Shown in pieces: positions 34,693 through 45,803 of a DNA stretch of 64,000 nt (position 1 is its first letter; each line of letters begins with the position of its first letter). Position numbers and translations under genes: made by a program. The notes beneath the pieces were generated by a model. That model saw only the letters and a list, made by a program, of their open reading frames with translations. It did not search any database and was not told where the DNA came from. The DNA comes from Henriciella pelagia (GTDB lineage Bacteria; Pseudomonadota; Alphaproteobacteria; Caulobacterales; Hyphomonadaceae). The stretch covers positions 248,001 to 312,000 of the forward strand of contig NZ_NCSU01000015.1 in NCBI RefSeq assembly GCF_002088945.1. The letters run 5' to 3'.

Positions 34693-36171
34693 CTAGAGCA
34701 CCAGCGGTGCGACCCAGTAGCCAATCGCTGAAATCACCACGATCCCGATCAGGTTGACGCGAATACCGCTCTTCATCATGCGGGCAACACTGACCTCGCC
34801 CGTCGCATAGATGATGGCATTCGGCGCTGTCGCGACGGGCAACATGAAGGCACAGGAGGCGGCCACGGCAGCCGGCGCGAGCAGGCTCTCCGGTGCAGCG
34901 CCCACAGCCAGGGCAAGCGCGCCGAGAATTGGCGCAAGCGTGGTCATGGTCGCGACATTGGAGGTGAGCTCGGTCAGGAAGATGACCAGCGTCACGACGG
35001 CCACGATGAAGACCAGCGGCGGCAGAACGGACAGTACGGTCAGCTGCGAACCGATCCATTCCGAGAGCCCGGTCCGCGTGATCGCCTTACCAAGCGCAAT
35101 TCCGCCGCCAAACAGGATCAGTACACCCCAGGGAAGCTTTTCGGCCTCCTGCCAGTTGAGGAGCGCGCGCTTCTCATCTTGCCCGGCAGGAATGAGGAAC
35201 ATGAGGATGGCGCCGAAGATGGCGATGATCATGTCGACCTGCGCGCCGCCATAGGTGGCGATCAGGGTGAAGCCGGCGGCATCGAGCATATCGACAATGA
35301 TCAGGCGAAACACCCAGAGGAAAGCGATGAGCGCGAACACGCCGGCGGCTCGGGCTTCAGGCGTGGTTATCCGGCCGAGGGCGCGCAACTGGTCGCCAAT
35401 TTCCGCGCCGACAGACCGTCCGCTCCGGTCGCCCGGCAGGCCCCGTGTCACCGCCCACCAGGCTGCTGGAACCAGCAAGGCCGCAGTCGGAATGCCGAAA
35501 GCCATCCATTGCGGAAAGCCGATATTCGCGCCCGCATTGGCCTGGAGCCAGTTCATGGCGATGAGATTTGTCGGCGTGCCAATCGGTGTTCCGACCCCGC
35601 CAATCGAGGCGGCGTAGCATATGCCCAGAAGCAGGGCGATGGTGAACGGCCTGGTGTCGCCCGGAAGCGAGGCGGCGGCCGACAGGGCAATCGGCACCAT
35701 CATGATCGTTGTCGCGGTGTTCGAGATCCACATGGACAGGAGCGCGGTCGCAGCCATGAAGCCGAAGATCAGCGCCCGCGGCTTGGAGCCGACGCGCGAG
35801 ACGATGTTCAGCGCGATCCGCTTGTGCAAATTCCACCGCTCAATGCCCATCGCAATGATGAAGCCGCCAAGCAGCAGAACTACGATATGGTTGAAATAAT
35901 CCCCGCCGACAACGGTCGGGTTGCCGGCATCAATAAGCGGCAGCGCAACCAGTGGCAGCAAGGAGGTCGCCGGGATGGGGATCGGCTCGGTCATCCACCA
36001 GATCGCCATCCAGACCAGCACGCAGAGCGTGTACCAGGCTGGATAGTTGAGTTGCCCCTCCTGCCCGGCCAGGGCCAGACTGTCTGGAGGGCCAAGCAAT
36101 ACGAGGCTCAGCGCCAGCAATGGCCCAAGCACGAGCCCCACGGTCTTTACTGTAAACAAGCTGTTTCCCAT
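34693..36171 (-). CDS. SLC13/DASS-family sodium:anion symporter
   Basis: A 492-residue permease with 11-12 helices. It matches the DASS family that moves di- and tricarboxylates or sulfate with sodium. Landmarks are MTEPIPIPATSLLPLVALPLID near residue 65, the first SNT motif in SMWISNTATTIMMVPIALS near residue 150, and the second in FLTELTSNVATMTTLAPILGALALAVG near residue 400. The end, CAFMLPVATAPNAIIYATGEV, is the DASS signature. The exact anion is not decided. Convergent with ptsH, 4 bases away. Confidence 0.9.
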   Translation of the reverse strand: MGNSLFTVKTVGLVLGPLLALSLVLLGPPDSLALAGQEGQLNYPAWYTLCVLVWMAIWWMTEPIPIPATSLLPLVALPLIDAGNPTVVGGDYFNHIVVLLLGGFIIAMGIERWNLHKRIALNIVSRVGSKPRALIFGFMAATALLSMWISNTATTIMMVPIALSAAASLPGDTRPFTIALLLGICYAASIGGVGTPIGTPTNLIAMNWLQANAGANIGFPQWMAFGIPTAALLVPAAWWAVTRGLPGDRSGRSVGAEIGDQLRALGRITTPEARAAGVFALIAFLWVFRLIIVDMLDAAGFTLIATYGGAQVDMIIAIFGAILMFLIPAGQDEKRALLNWQEAEKLPWGVLILFGGGIALGKAITRTGLSEWIGSQLTVLSVLPPLVFIVAVVTLVIFLTELTSNVATMTTLAPILGALALAVGAAPESLLAPAAVAASCAFMLPVATAPNAIIYATGEVSVARMMKSGIRVNLIGIVVISAIGYWVAPLVL

Positions 36172-36303
36172 CCCGCCCGCTATGGGCCAGTCCAGCGCCC
36201 GTCCGTCAAGGAAAATTCCAGAGGAGTCAACCTCGACGCTTCTTGAGGGAGAGGGAAAGCATTTTCACAGGTCATCTGCTGTGTCGCCCGCCAATCGTGC
36301 GAC

Positions 36304-36326
36304 CCTCATCCTGAGCTTGCCGAAGG
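36304..36326 (-). repeat. Interspersed 23-bp repeat, inverted copy
   Basis: Reverse-complement form of the CCTTCGACAGGCTCAGGATGAGG-type element also present at 37108 and 37248, with small differences. Such units are found between genes in many proteobacteria. Confidence 0.6.
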
Positions 36327-36417
36327 ACGCTCTCCATGCCCGCCGGATGCCAATATCAGGCAGGCCGAAGCATCCGCATACGAGCGGTCATGAAGATGTG
36401 CTGAGGATACGCGCGCC

Positions 36418-37038
36418 CTAGCCCGGCGCGGGCATGAGCACGCGGCGGGCGAAGAAGTCGGCGTCGCGTATCTTTCCGGCGAGCTCCGGGTCGTCCGGGC
36501 GGCGGGTTATGCCGGGCGGGCGGCCAAGGCAGAAGGGCGTGTAGCGACCCGTCCGCGCCGAAAAGCGCTTCAGCCAGACGGCCATGCGGCGGGCATGATG
36601 CGCGGGGCGACGCAGGATGTCCTCGAGGACACTGAGGCGGCGGGTGGCGCAGGCCGGGTCTGCTTCAGCGTTCGGATCGGCGGGCGCCGGCAGGCGTGGC
36701 GGCGCTGGCGCAATGGGCTCAACGGGATATCGCGGAAAAGACGGGAGCGCCTCGAAAAGGGAGAGCGCGGGGTTGCGCGCAGTGTCGCGGCGACCGGGCT
36801 GAGGCGGCTTGCTTGATGCTGCACGCTGAGGCGAAGGGGGGTCAGGGGCAACCTCCTGCGCGCGCAGCACGAGCAGACGGCGGGTAAACCCTTCCGCGAG
36901 GCGCAGCAGATGATTGGCGCGATGCTTCATGCCGCGTGTGAAACAGGTCGACTGCACCAGCCGCCGGACAAGAGCGACCAGCATGGCCAGCACGCTCCAG
37001 TTCTTCTCAAGACAGGCAGAGGCATGAAGATCGAGCAT
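36418..37038 (-). CDS. Hypothetical protein with Pro/Ala-rich middle
   Basis: A 206-residue basic protein. The N-terminal ~70 residues (LDLHASACLEKNWSVLAMLVALVRRLV, then RGMKHRANHLLRLAEGFTRRLLVLRAQE) form amphipathic helices. A proline-rich linker follows, and the C-terminal part (HHARRMAVWLKRFSARTGRYTPFCLGRPPGI) is Arg-rich. I recognise no named family, though similar proteins occur in other alphaproteobacteria. High GC in all frames weakens the call. Repeats lie on both sides. Confidence 0.55.
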   Translation of the reverse strand: MLDLHASACLEKNWSVLAMLVALVRRLVQSTCFTRGMKHRANHLLRLAEGFTRRLLVLRAQEVAPDPPSPQRAASSKPPQPGRRDTARNPALSLFEALPSFPRYPVEPIAPAPPRLPAPADPNAEADPACATRRLSVLEDILRRPAHHARRMAVWLKRFSARTGRYTPFCLGRPPGITRRPDDPELAGKIRDADFFARRVLMPAPG

Positions 37039-37107
37039 GTCAGGGAGTGTATGGGCGGGTTGAGGGGGTGGGGATATTTTTTGTTGCTCCCCACCCCGAC
37101 CCTCCCT

Positions 37108-37126
37108 CCTTCGACAGGCTCAGGAT
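37108..37126 (+). repeat. Interspersed repeat, partial copy
   Basis: Matches the first 19 bases of the element at 37248-37270 and then diverges. The 297-base gap between genes (37039-37335) holds only this copy, the hairpin at 37195-37246 and the full copy at 37248. Confidence 0.55.
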
Positions 37127-37194
37127 AAACGAGGAGGGGGAAGTCGGTGCGCCAAGATGATAGCGTTTCGCTTGACGGCCTAATGGTTCGACTT

Positions 37195-37246
37195 CGCTCA
37201 CCATGTCGGCCTTTGAGAAGTCAGAAATAGCCCGACATGGTGAGCG
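37195..37246. repeat. 15-bp perfect stem-loop
   Basis: CGCTCACCATGTCGG (37195-37209) is the exact reverse complement of 37232-37246, separated by 22 bases. It sits next to the interspersed repeat at 37248 and probably belongs to the same repeat family. Confidence 0.6.
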
Positions 37247-37247
37247 T

Positions 37248-37270
37248 CCTTCGACAGGCTCAGGATGAGG
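37248..37270 (+). repeat. Interspersed 23-bp repeat
   Basis: Full copy of the CCTTCGACAGGCTCAGG-type element, directly after the 15-bp stem-loop and 66 bases from the proB stop codon. Confidence 0.6.
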
Positions 37271-37335
37271 GTCGAACCACGAAGGCGATCATCGCTTCTC
37301 GCGCAGCAGAGCGTACACCAGCCCCCGGTGGCCCC

Positions 37336-38450
37336 TTATCTCTCCAGCACGAGATCGTCGCGGTGGATGACGGCGGGGCGGCCGCGATAGCCGAGCCGTG
37401 TTTCCAGCGCTTCGCTGCGCAGGCCGGCAATCTTCAGGATGTCGGCCGCGTCATAGGCGGTCACACCCTTGGCGACAGTGTCTCCGTTCGGGCCGCGCAC
37501 AGCGACGGCAGCGCCTTTTTCGAACCTGCCATCGACGCCGGTAATGCCGACAGCGAGCAGGCTGGAGCCACCCTTGAGCGCCTTCACTGCGCCCTGATCG
37601 ACGAGCACGGCGCCTTCCGGGGTGAGGTGGCCCTGCAGCCAGGTCTGCCGGGCGGTTGCTGGCGAAACGGGCGGGACAATCCATGTCGCGCGCTCGCCAG
37701 ACTGCAGCGCACTCAGGGGCGAGGGCCGGTCACCAAGCGTGATGGCCGTCGCACAGCCTGCGCCATAGGCGATCCGCGCCGCTGCAAGCTTGGTGGCCAT
37801 GCCGCCAGAACCGACACCGGAGGCTTCATTGGCGGTGCCGGCCATGGCGTCGTGCTGGTCCGTCAGCTCTGTGAGGTGCGGGATATGCGTCGCGGCCGGG
37901 TCGCGGCGCGGGTCCGCCGTGTAGAGCCCGTCAATGTCAGACAGGAGGACGAGCACGTCAGCGCTCAGCATCTGGGCGACGCGGGCGGCGAGGCGGTCAT
38001 TGTCGCCATAGCGGATTTCTTCAGTCGCGACCGTGTCATTCTCGTTGATGACGGGCACCGCGCCAGCGGCCAGCAGCGTATCGAGCGTGGCGCGGGCATT
38101 CAGCCAACGGCGCCGGCGTTCGGTGTCTTCCAGCGTGAGGAGCGCCTGCGCGACTCGGATACCGTGCGGCTGGAACGCATCGCCAATCGCGGCGATCAGC
38201 CGGGGCTGTCCAAAAGCTGCCGCCGCCTGCTTTTCTTCCAGCTTTTTCGGTTTGCCGATGCCGAGCGCCGAACGACCAAGGGCAACGGCGCCGGACGAGA
38301 CCAGAACGACCTCCTTGCCCGCCTGTTTCAGGCCTGCAATGTCCTTCGCGAGACCGGCCAGCCATTCGCGGCGCGGCTCTCCCTGGGACGCGATAAGCGA
38401 TGATCCGGTCTTGATGACAATCCGGTTCGCCTTGGCGAGAATGTCCCGCA

Positions 38451-38451
<1 letters not shown>
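37336..38451 (-). CDS. proB: Glutamate 5-kinase
   Basis: Phosphorylates glutamate to glutamyl-5-phosphate, the first step of proline synthesis. The 371-residue protein has an amino-acid-kinase domain (RIVIKTGSSLIA, VVLVSSGAVALGRSALG, PVINENDTVATEEIRYGDNDRLAARVAQMLSADVLVLLSDIDGLYTADP, GVGSGGMATKLAAARIA) and a C-terminal PUA domain from about residue 280. Its ATG overlaps the obg stop in an ATGA, so the genes are translationally coupled. No proA is nearby in the window. Confidence 0.96.
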
Positions 38452-40057
<1,606 letters not shown>

Positions 40058-40080
40058 CGCTTTATCCCCGGATTGCGGCC

Positions 40081-40110
40081 AATAAAAAAGGAGGCCAGCG
40101 CGGGCCTCCT
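40081..40110 (-). terminator. Rho-independent terminator after rpmA
   Basis: Read on the minus strand, an 8-bp stem (AGGAGGCC with GGCCTCCT, 40089-40096 and 40103-40110) is followed by a run of six T and TATT. This is the clearest intrinsic terminator in the window. It separates rplU-rpmA from the GNAT-obg-proB operon. Confidence 0.85.
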
Positions 40111-40164
40111 CATTCATTTGATCGGCAGGAGGCCCTGATGCGGCCCCCGCTGTGTCAGCGGCCG

Positions 40165-40434
40165 CTATTCTGCTGCGTCTGCCATCGGGACAACCGACAC
40201 ATACTGGCGGTCGCCGGTCGTGCGCTTGAATTCGACACGGCCTTCTTCGAGTGCGAACAGCGTGTGATCCTTGCCCATGCCGACACCCTTGCCCGGATAG
40301 GTCCTGGTGCCGCGCTGACGGATGATGATGTTGCCAGGCACAACGTGCTGGCCACCAAACTTCTTCACGCCGAGATATTTCGGGTTCGAATCGCGTCCGT
40401 TACGTGATGAACCGCCTGATTTCTTGTGTGCCAT
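40165..40434 (-). CDS. rpmA: 50S ribosomal protein L27
   Basis: An 89-residue L27. The N-terminus [29 protein letters not shown] is the extended arm that reaches the peptidyl-transferase centre. ARVSxxL-type proteolytic processing is not needed in this form because mature-type AHKK follows Met. [29 protein letters not shown] is the conserved core. It follows rplU by 42 bases in the usual order. Confidence 0.97.
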   Translation of the reverse strand: MAHKKSGGSSRNGRDSNPKYLGVKKFGGQHVVPGNIIIRQRGTRTYPGKGVGMGKDHTLFALEEGRVEFKRTTGDRQYVSVVPMADAAE

Positions 40435-40476
40435 GAGGGCGTTCCTTCAATCTTTCCTTGAAGCCTATACCAGACT

Positions 40477-41223
40477 TCAGGCGTCCTTTGCCAGTTTCTT
40501 GGCCTGCTTGACCCATTCGTCACGCTCGATGCGTCCGCCGAGACCGGCTTCATCATCAAGCTCAGCGGCCTGCGATTTGTTGAGGTCTGCGACCTGCCAG
40601 AAGTGGAAGATGCCTGCTGCGTTCAGCTTCTTCTCCATGGCCGGGCCAACACCGGAGATCAGTTTCAGATCATCCTTCTTGCCTTCGGCCTTGGCCAGAC
40701 GGCCGCGCTCATCCGTCTTCGGCTTGGCGTCTGCCTTCGGAGCGGCTTCCTTCTTTGGAGCAGCGTCCTTCTTTGCAGCCGGTGCTGCCTCTTTCTTCGG
40801 AGCCGCTTCCTTTTTCGCAGCCGGCGCTTCCTTGGCAGGTGCAGCCTTTGCTTCGGTCTTCGGAGCGTCTTCCTTCTTCGGCGCAGCGGCTTTCTTCGCC
40901 GGAGCTTTCTTGCCGTCGGTCAGGATCGAGGTGATCGTGACCACGCTCTCAAGCTGGCGATGGCCTTTCTTGCGGCGATAGGTGTTGCGCTGACGCTTCT
41001 TCATGATCAGCTTCTTGTCGCCCTTGCGCTGGGCGGCAATCTCGCCGACGACGCTTGCACCGGACACGAGCGGTGCACCGACGGTGACCGACTTGCCGTC
41101 GCCCAGCATCAGGACATCAAAGGTGACATCTGCGCCAGTGTCAGCGCTAAGTTTCTCGACGACAATCTCATCGCCTTCGGCGACTTTATACTGTTTGCCA
41201 CCAGTCTTAATGACCGCGAACAT
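40477..41223 (-). CDS. rplU: 50S ribosomal protein L21 with C-terminal extension
   Basis: Residues 1-~105 are a complete L21 ([25 protein letters not shown], ending in [27 protein letters not shown]). It continues with an Ala/Lys/Pro-rich linker built from repeats of the KKEAAPK type. A final ~60-residue helix-hairpin-helix-like domain follows ([29 protein letters not shown]), of the kind found in nucleic-acid-binding proteins. Total length is 248 versus about 103 in E. coli. Extensions of this sort are known in alphaproteobacteria; their role is unclear. Confidence 0.95.
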   Translation of the reverse strand: MFAVIKTGGKQYKVAEGDEIVVEKLSADTGADVTFDVLMLGDGKSVTVGAPLVSGASVVGEIAAQRKGDKKLIMKKRQRNTYRRKKGHRQLESVVTITSILTDGKKAPAKKAAAPKKEDAPKTEAKAAPAKEAPAAKKEAAPKKEAAPAAKKDAAPKKEAAPKADAKPKTDERGRLAKAEGKKDDLKLISGVGPAMEKKLNAAGIFHFWQVADLNKSQAAELDDEAGLGGRIERDEWVKQAKKLAKDA

Positions 41224-41386
41224 GCCTCATCCTTCCGGAAGGTGAAATTAGTTGAGTGTCCGCACGCGCACGGCGCCGGACATGAAGGCGCGGATAAACA
41301 CTATCAGCTGCCGCATGTCAAACCCTGACATGCATGAAATACGGGGCTTGCGTGCATTCCCTGGCCGCGTTATCCCCCCGCCCCAC

Positions 41387-41476
41387 GGAGAGGTGCTAGA
41401 GTGGTTGAATAGGACGGTCTCGAAAACCGTTGAGCGCGCAAGCGTTCCGAGGGTTCGAATCCCTCTCTCTCCGCCA
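41387..41476 (+). tRNA. tRNA-Ser (CGA)
   Basis: A 90-base tRNA including an encoded CCA. The acceptor stem GGAGAGG (41387-41393) pairs with TCTCTCC (41466-41472). The anticodon loop reads CTCGAAA flanked by ACGGT and ACCGT, giving CGA for UCG codons. A long variable arm (GAGCGCGCAAGCGTTC) typical of class II tRNAs is present, and the T-arm has GGTTCGAAT. The decayed IS6-like copy starts about 165 bases downstream. Confidence 0.95.
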
Positions 41477-41696
41477 CCGAGAACGGGATTTGAGGACCAG
41501 ATCTCGGATTTCCCGAAATCGCCCGCCACTGACGGGCTTTTTCATGCGCTGAAGTCTCTGCCCGCCCGATTTTCCCTACTCGTCCCGCAATTTTCGCCAG
41601 TCGTCTCTAACGGCCACTTTCGCCAGATCTCTTAGACCGGAATTGTCAGAAGAACTTCGCTTGGGCGCGGGTACCTGCCACTCCACTTTTCTGGCC

Positions 41697-42298
41697 ATGT
41701 CCAAGTCTTCCTTCCGTTATTTCAAAACGTCGCCCGAGATCATCCGGCTTGCGGTGATGATGTATGTCCGGTTTCCGCTATCGCTTCGGAACGTCGAAGA
41801 CCTTCTCCATGAACGGGCGATCGAGGCCTGCTACGAGACGGTGTGATGCTGCTGGAACCGGTTCGGACCGCTGTTTGCCGGCGAAATCAGGTAGCGCCGG
41901 TCTCAACAGCTTCACCAGGTCACGTAAGGGCGATGGCCCCTCGATGAGGTGTATGTGAAGATCAATGGCAAGCCCCATTACCTATGGCGCGCTGTCGACC
42001 ACGAAGGTGAGCTACTCGAGAGCGACGTCACGAAAACCCGAGACAAATCAGCAGCCTTGCGCTTTCTCAAGAAAGCGATGAAGCGCTACGGTGCTCCGAA
42101 AACAGCCATCTGCCGCTCTGGCGACGAGAGCGGGCGATGTCACGGTTCTGGCGGGCGTCGAACCTGCAGAAATTCGCTTCAACACGCGCCCCCTTCTACA
42201 ACCATTTCAATCTCGACCATCATCTGAACCGTCGTCCAATGTTCAAATCAAACCGAGACGCCGCGCTCCTCGAGTGGCGCCAGCTTCTCGCGGCCTGA
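41697..42298 (+). pseudogene. Decayed IS6-family transposase, copy 1
   Basis: The start resembles IS6-type transposases (SPEIIRLAVMMYVRFPLSLRNVEDLLHERAI). After ETV the same frame hits TGA, TAG and TAA, then resumes recognisable sequence (LDEVYVKINGKPHYLWRAVDHEGELLESDVTKTRDKSAALRFLKKAMKRYGAP). About 100 bases that hold the following catalytic segment in copy 2 are missing. The C-terminal part continues in another frame as NSHLPLWRRERAMSRFW and ends at 42298. It cannot make an active transposase. It is almost identical to copy 2 over 300 bases, including the stop codons. Confidence 0.85.
41762..42061 (+). repeat. 300-bp direct repeat, left copy
   Basis: Matches 44275-44574 base for base apart from three substitutions that I count near 41812-41835. 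Identity falls abruptly after 42061. The repeat brackets the sulfur/redox gene pair. Confidence 0.9.
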
Positions 42299-42316
42299 GA
42301 ACGTTCGCCCGCAGTT

Positions 42317-42350
42317 AGCAGAGACGAGTTTGTATTAGCCTGACGACACC
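42317..42350 (+). repeat. IS6-like right-end remnant, copy 1
   Basis: GCAGAGACGAGTTTG followed by a short AT stretch and CTGACGACACC. Related strings follow copies 2 (44932-44966) and 3 (55870-55905), marking a common element end. Confidence 0.5.
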
Positions 42351-42498
42351 CACCTGTGGTCCGCATGCCGGACCGGCAGTCTGGCGTGCATCATCGCGGC
42401 GAAATCGTCCGCAGCGTCTATGATGATGCGTAAATGGTCCGCCAGTTCGCTGCATCAGCGCGTCTCACCCGGTATCAGGCATGTGCGCCGTCGAAGAT

Positions 42499-43533
42499 TC
42501 ACCTGCTAGGTTCGAGTGGGAAGCCGGCTTCGCGCCAGGCGGCAATACCGCCATCCAACGCTGTCGCCCGCATAAAGCCGAGGTCGCGCAAGGTTGCCGC
42601 AGCGAGCACCGATATCTTCCCGTATTCGCAGCAGGTCACGATCCGCATCGTCGGGTCCGGCAGTTCGCTGTTTACGCGGAGTTCGAGTTGGCCCCTGGGC
42701 AGATGCAGCGCACCCTCGATATGTCCCATATCATAATCGTCCTTCTCGCGAAGATCGATCACGATGAGGTCGCGGCTATTGCCACCGAGACGGCTGCCGA
42801 GTTCGCTCATAGACAGGAACGGTACGCCGCAAGCCGCCTCCGAAAGGAGTTGCCCGACCGTCTTGCCGCCGCTCATATTGGTGCGCAGGGCTTCGGTCAG
42901 ATGCGTGGGCGCGGCGAGGTTCAGGGCATGCATCATCTCTACGAAGGCGGCCCGGTCGGTCTTCTGCAAACGAGGATTCGTTCTGATCTCGTCCGCAATG
43001 GTGGAGTGACCGCGGTCCTTGTAGTCATGCGCGGGAAAGACCAGCGTCTCCCCAGGAAGCTTCAGGAGCTTGCCAAAAAGGCTGTCGAACAACTGATGCG
43101 GATCGCCGGTGGGCAGATCGGTGCGGCCGGTTCCCCCAATTAACAGCGTATCGCCGGTAAAGACGCGGTCATTCATGACGAGGCACATGGAATCGTGTGT
43201 ATGCCCCGGCGTATGCATGGCGGTAAGTTTCAGTGTTCCCGCGATCAGCATTTCGCCATCATCGAGACGCACGTCTGCGAAAGGTGCCGCACTCAGCCGG
43301 TGCATCGCGACAGGCGCGCCAAATGCCTTCCTGAGCGCCAGGCTGGCGGAGAAGTGATCGGCATGAGTGTGGGTGTCCACGATATAGCGCAATGTCAGGC
43401 CGTGCTGGTTCAGCCGCCCCCGGTAGCGATCGGTGAGGCTTAATTCTGGATCGATCAGGACTGCCGCGCAGGAGGTTTCACAACCGAGGAGATAGGACCG
43501 GCAGCCTCCGGCGGCGAATGTCTCGAACAGCAT
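42499..43533 (-). CDS. Persulfide dioxygenase-like MBL protein fused to rhodanese
   Basis: A 344-residue fusion. Residues 1-~215 are a metallo-beta-lactamase fold of the ETHE1 persulfide-dioxygenase type: THTHADH (54-60), His111 in TPGHTHD, Asp128 in FTGDTLL and His169 in FPAHD form the mononuclear iron site. Residues ~235-344 are a rhodanese domain (VIDLREKDDYDMGHIEGALHLP) with its loop cysteine at Cys302. ETHE1 oxidises glutathione persulfide to sulfite, and rhodanese transfers sulfane sulfur, so the fusion would detoxify sulfide or persulfide. It starts 3 bases after the peroxiredoxin stop. Both lie between IS6-like remnants. Confidence 0.88.
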   Translation of the reverse strand: MLFETFAAGGCRSYLLGCETSCAAVLIDPELSLTDRYRGRLNQHGLTLRYIVDTHTHADHFSASLALRKAFGAPVAMHRLSAAPFADVRLDDGEMLIAGTLKLTAMHTPGHTHDSMCLVMNDRVFTGDTLLIGGTGRTDLPTGDPHQLFDSLFGKLLKLPGETLVFPAHDYKDRGHSTIADEIRTNPRLQKTDRAAFVEMMHALNLAAPTHLTEALRTNMSGGKTVGQLLSEAACGVPFLSMSELGSRLGGNSRDLIVIDLREKDDYDMGHIEGALHLPRGQLELRVNSELPDPTMRIVTCCEYGKISVLAAATLRDLGFMRATALDGGIAAWREAGFPLEPSR

Positions 43534-43535
43534 GG

Positions 43536-44195
<660 letters not shown>

Positions 44196-44274
44196 TGCCC
44201 CCTCCTTTTTTGTGAATTCCTGGTAGAGAAAGTATAACTCGGATTAACCATCATGGCTAGTTCGCGATCGTGAA

Positions 44275-44574
44275 GTATGTCCGGTTTCCGCTATCGCTTC
44301 GGAACGTCGAAGACCTTCTCCATGGACGGGCGATCAAGGCCTGCCACGAGACGGTGTGATGCTGCTGGAACCGGTTCGGACCGCTGTTTGCCGGCGAAAT
44401 CAGGTAGCGCCGGTCTCAACAGCTTCACCAGGTCACGTAAGGGCGATGGCCCCTCGATGAGGTGTATGTGAAGATCAATGGCAAGCCCCATTACCTATGG
44501 CGCGCTGTCGACCACGAAGGTGAGCTACTCGAGAGCGACGTCACGAAAACCCGAGACAAATCAGCAGCCTTGCG
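44275..44574 (+). repeat. 300-bp direct repeat, right copy
   Basis: Partner of 41762-42061 in the same orientation, 2513 bases away. It carries the same three in-frame stop codons. Confidence 0.9.
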
Positions 44575-44914
44575 ATTTTTGAAGAAGGCAATGAAACGGT
44601 ACGGCGCTCCGCGCGTGGTAGTGACGGACAGGCTTCGATCCTACGGTGCTGCGATGAAAGATATTGGAAATGTCGACCGCCAACAGGTCGGCCGTCATCT
44701 CAACAATCGAGACGAAAACAGTCACCTGCCCTTCCGGCGACGGGAGCGAGCGATGTTGCGGTTCAGGCGAACGTCGAACTTGCAGAAATTCGCTTCAACG
44801 CACGCCTCGTTTTATAACCATTCTAATCTCGACCGTCACCTCAACCCACGATCCAAATTCAAGCAAAAACGTGATGCCGCCCCTGAAGAATGGCGTCAGC
44901 TTCTTGCCACCTGA
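44275..44914 (+). pseudogene. Decayed IS6-family transposase, copy 2
   Basis: The 5' end is truncated: recognisable sequence begins at 44275 inside the second helix-turn-helix region. It carries the same TGA, TAG and TAA as copy 1. The 3' half is intact as an open frame from 44462: VYVKINGKPHYLWRAVDHEGEL, then APRVVVTDRLRSYGAAMKDIG and NRDENSHLPFRRRERAMLRFRR. This contains the DDE-type Asp and Glu positions of IS6 enzymes. Its 3' half differs clearly from copy 1, so this is a mosaic. Confidence 0.85.
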
Positions 44915-44931
44915 GAGTGTTTACCTGTAGT

Positions 44932-44966
44932 GAGCAGAGACGAGTTTGCATTTGTCTGACGACACC
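44932..44966 (+). repeat. IS6-like right-end remnant, copy 2
   Basis: GAGCAGAGACGAGTTTGCAT followed by TTGTCTGACGACACC. It is the same terminal string as after copies 1 and 3. Confidence 0.5.
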
Positions 44967-45047
44967 CGAATGACAGCAGATCCCTGCAATATGACCCTTC
45001 TCGAGTCGTGCCAGTATCTGCTTGCGTGAGCGTTGCTATTTCAAGGG

Positions 45048-45081
45048 CAGCGGAGTCAATTTTGCATGTGCCTGATGATAC
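45048..45081 (+). repeat. Solo IS6-like end remnant
   Basis: CAGCGGAGTCAATTTTGCAT followed by GTGCCTGATGATAC resembles the right-end string of the three transposase copies, but no transposase sequence precedes it. It suggests a fourth, almost erased insertion. Confidence 0.4.
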
Positions 45082-45117
45082 TCAAAGTCGGCCAACCACC
45101 CCCTTACAAAGCACGAG

Positions 45118-45606
45118 TTACGATGCGAACGCCTTTTCGAAGGCGAGATTGGCGGCGACGCCAGCCTGACAACGCGCCTTGTGTACACCGAGCAGATCGC
45201 TGAGGCTTTGCGCCAGGCTGATCCCGGCGAGACTGTCGAGAACAGCGTCTTCCATTCTGTCTGATATAGTCTCGAAATACTCTTCAAAATTCGTACTGAC
45301 GACGCAGATTTGCGGAAGGTTGGGACGTGGCGTCCAGAGTTTCTTGTCCTCGATCGAGGCTTCATAAATTTCCTTGAGAAATATCTCGTCCGCTGGTCTT
45401 GAGAGGCATACTCCGCCATTGCGGCCAAGTTGCGAGGTGATCAGGCCATGCTCCCCGAGCGTCTTCAACAGTTTCCGTACGAGCGTCGGATTGGCATTGA
45501 GCCATTCGGCCAACTGGCTCGAACTGATCAATGTACCGCCATTATTCGCGGCGAGACCGAGGCTGTGCATCATCTGGAGCGCGGTGGGAAAACGACGATC
45601 AATCAT
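45118..45606 (-). CDS. Rrf2-family transcriptional regulator
   Basis: A 162-residue regulator with the Rrf2 winged helix (SSSQLAEWLNANPTLVRKLLKTLGEHGLITSQLGRNGGVCLSRP) and a C-terminal helix. Three cysteines are present (VCLSRP, QICVV, ARCQAG), but not in the CxxxxxCxxxxxC iron-sulfur spacing of IscR/NsrR. It may therefore sense thiol, persulfide or electrophile modification instead; that is inference. It lies between the sulfur cassette and the esterase/TonB-receptor genes. A 14-bp palindrome overlaps its start codon. Confidence 0.88.
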   Translation of the reverse strand: MIDRRFPTALQMMHSLGLAANNGGTLISSSQLAEWLNANPTLVRKLLKTLGEHGLITSQLGRNGGVCLSRPADEIFLKEIYEASIEDKKLWTPRPNLPQICVVSTNFEEYFETISDRMEDAVLDSLAGISLAQSLSDLLGVHKARCQAGVAANLAFEKAFAS

Positions 45607-45618
45607 ACCTTAAGGTAT
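45605..45618. promoter_or_regulatory. Palindromic operator of the Rrf2 gene
   Basis: ATACCTTAAGGTAT is a perfect 14-bp palindrome. Its first two bases lie within the Rrf2 start codon (45604-45606 on the minus strand), so binding there would block initiation. Likely autoregulation. Confidence 0.55.
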
Positions 45619-45803
45619 CAAATGTTGCAGGCGATGCGCAATCGCCTTGCAGTTTGCAACAGTCATTTTCGCGATAGAAGGTCCAGCCTGCAGGCTCGTG
45701 GCGGCGCAGGACGCCCCACCATGTTCACGGCATGTGCACAGCCTGACCTCCCGCTGGGCGGGCGCTTACACGCTCCGATTACGACAGATGGCAACACTCT
45801 CAG

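Noticed and set aside
40777-40880. Short repeats in the rplU 3' part as a CRISPR or tandem-repeat array
   Set aside because: They are in frame and encode the Lys/Ala linker of L21; there are no spacers.
41387-41700. Integrative element inserted at tRNA-Ser
   Set aside because: The tRNA is intact and IS6-like remnants follow, but I see no integrase and no repeated tRNA 3' end downstream.
42499-43533. Metallo-beta-lactamase resistance gene
   Set aside because: The THTHADH arrangement and fused rhodanese domain identify the persulfide dioxygenase branch.
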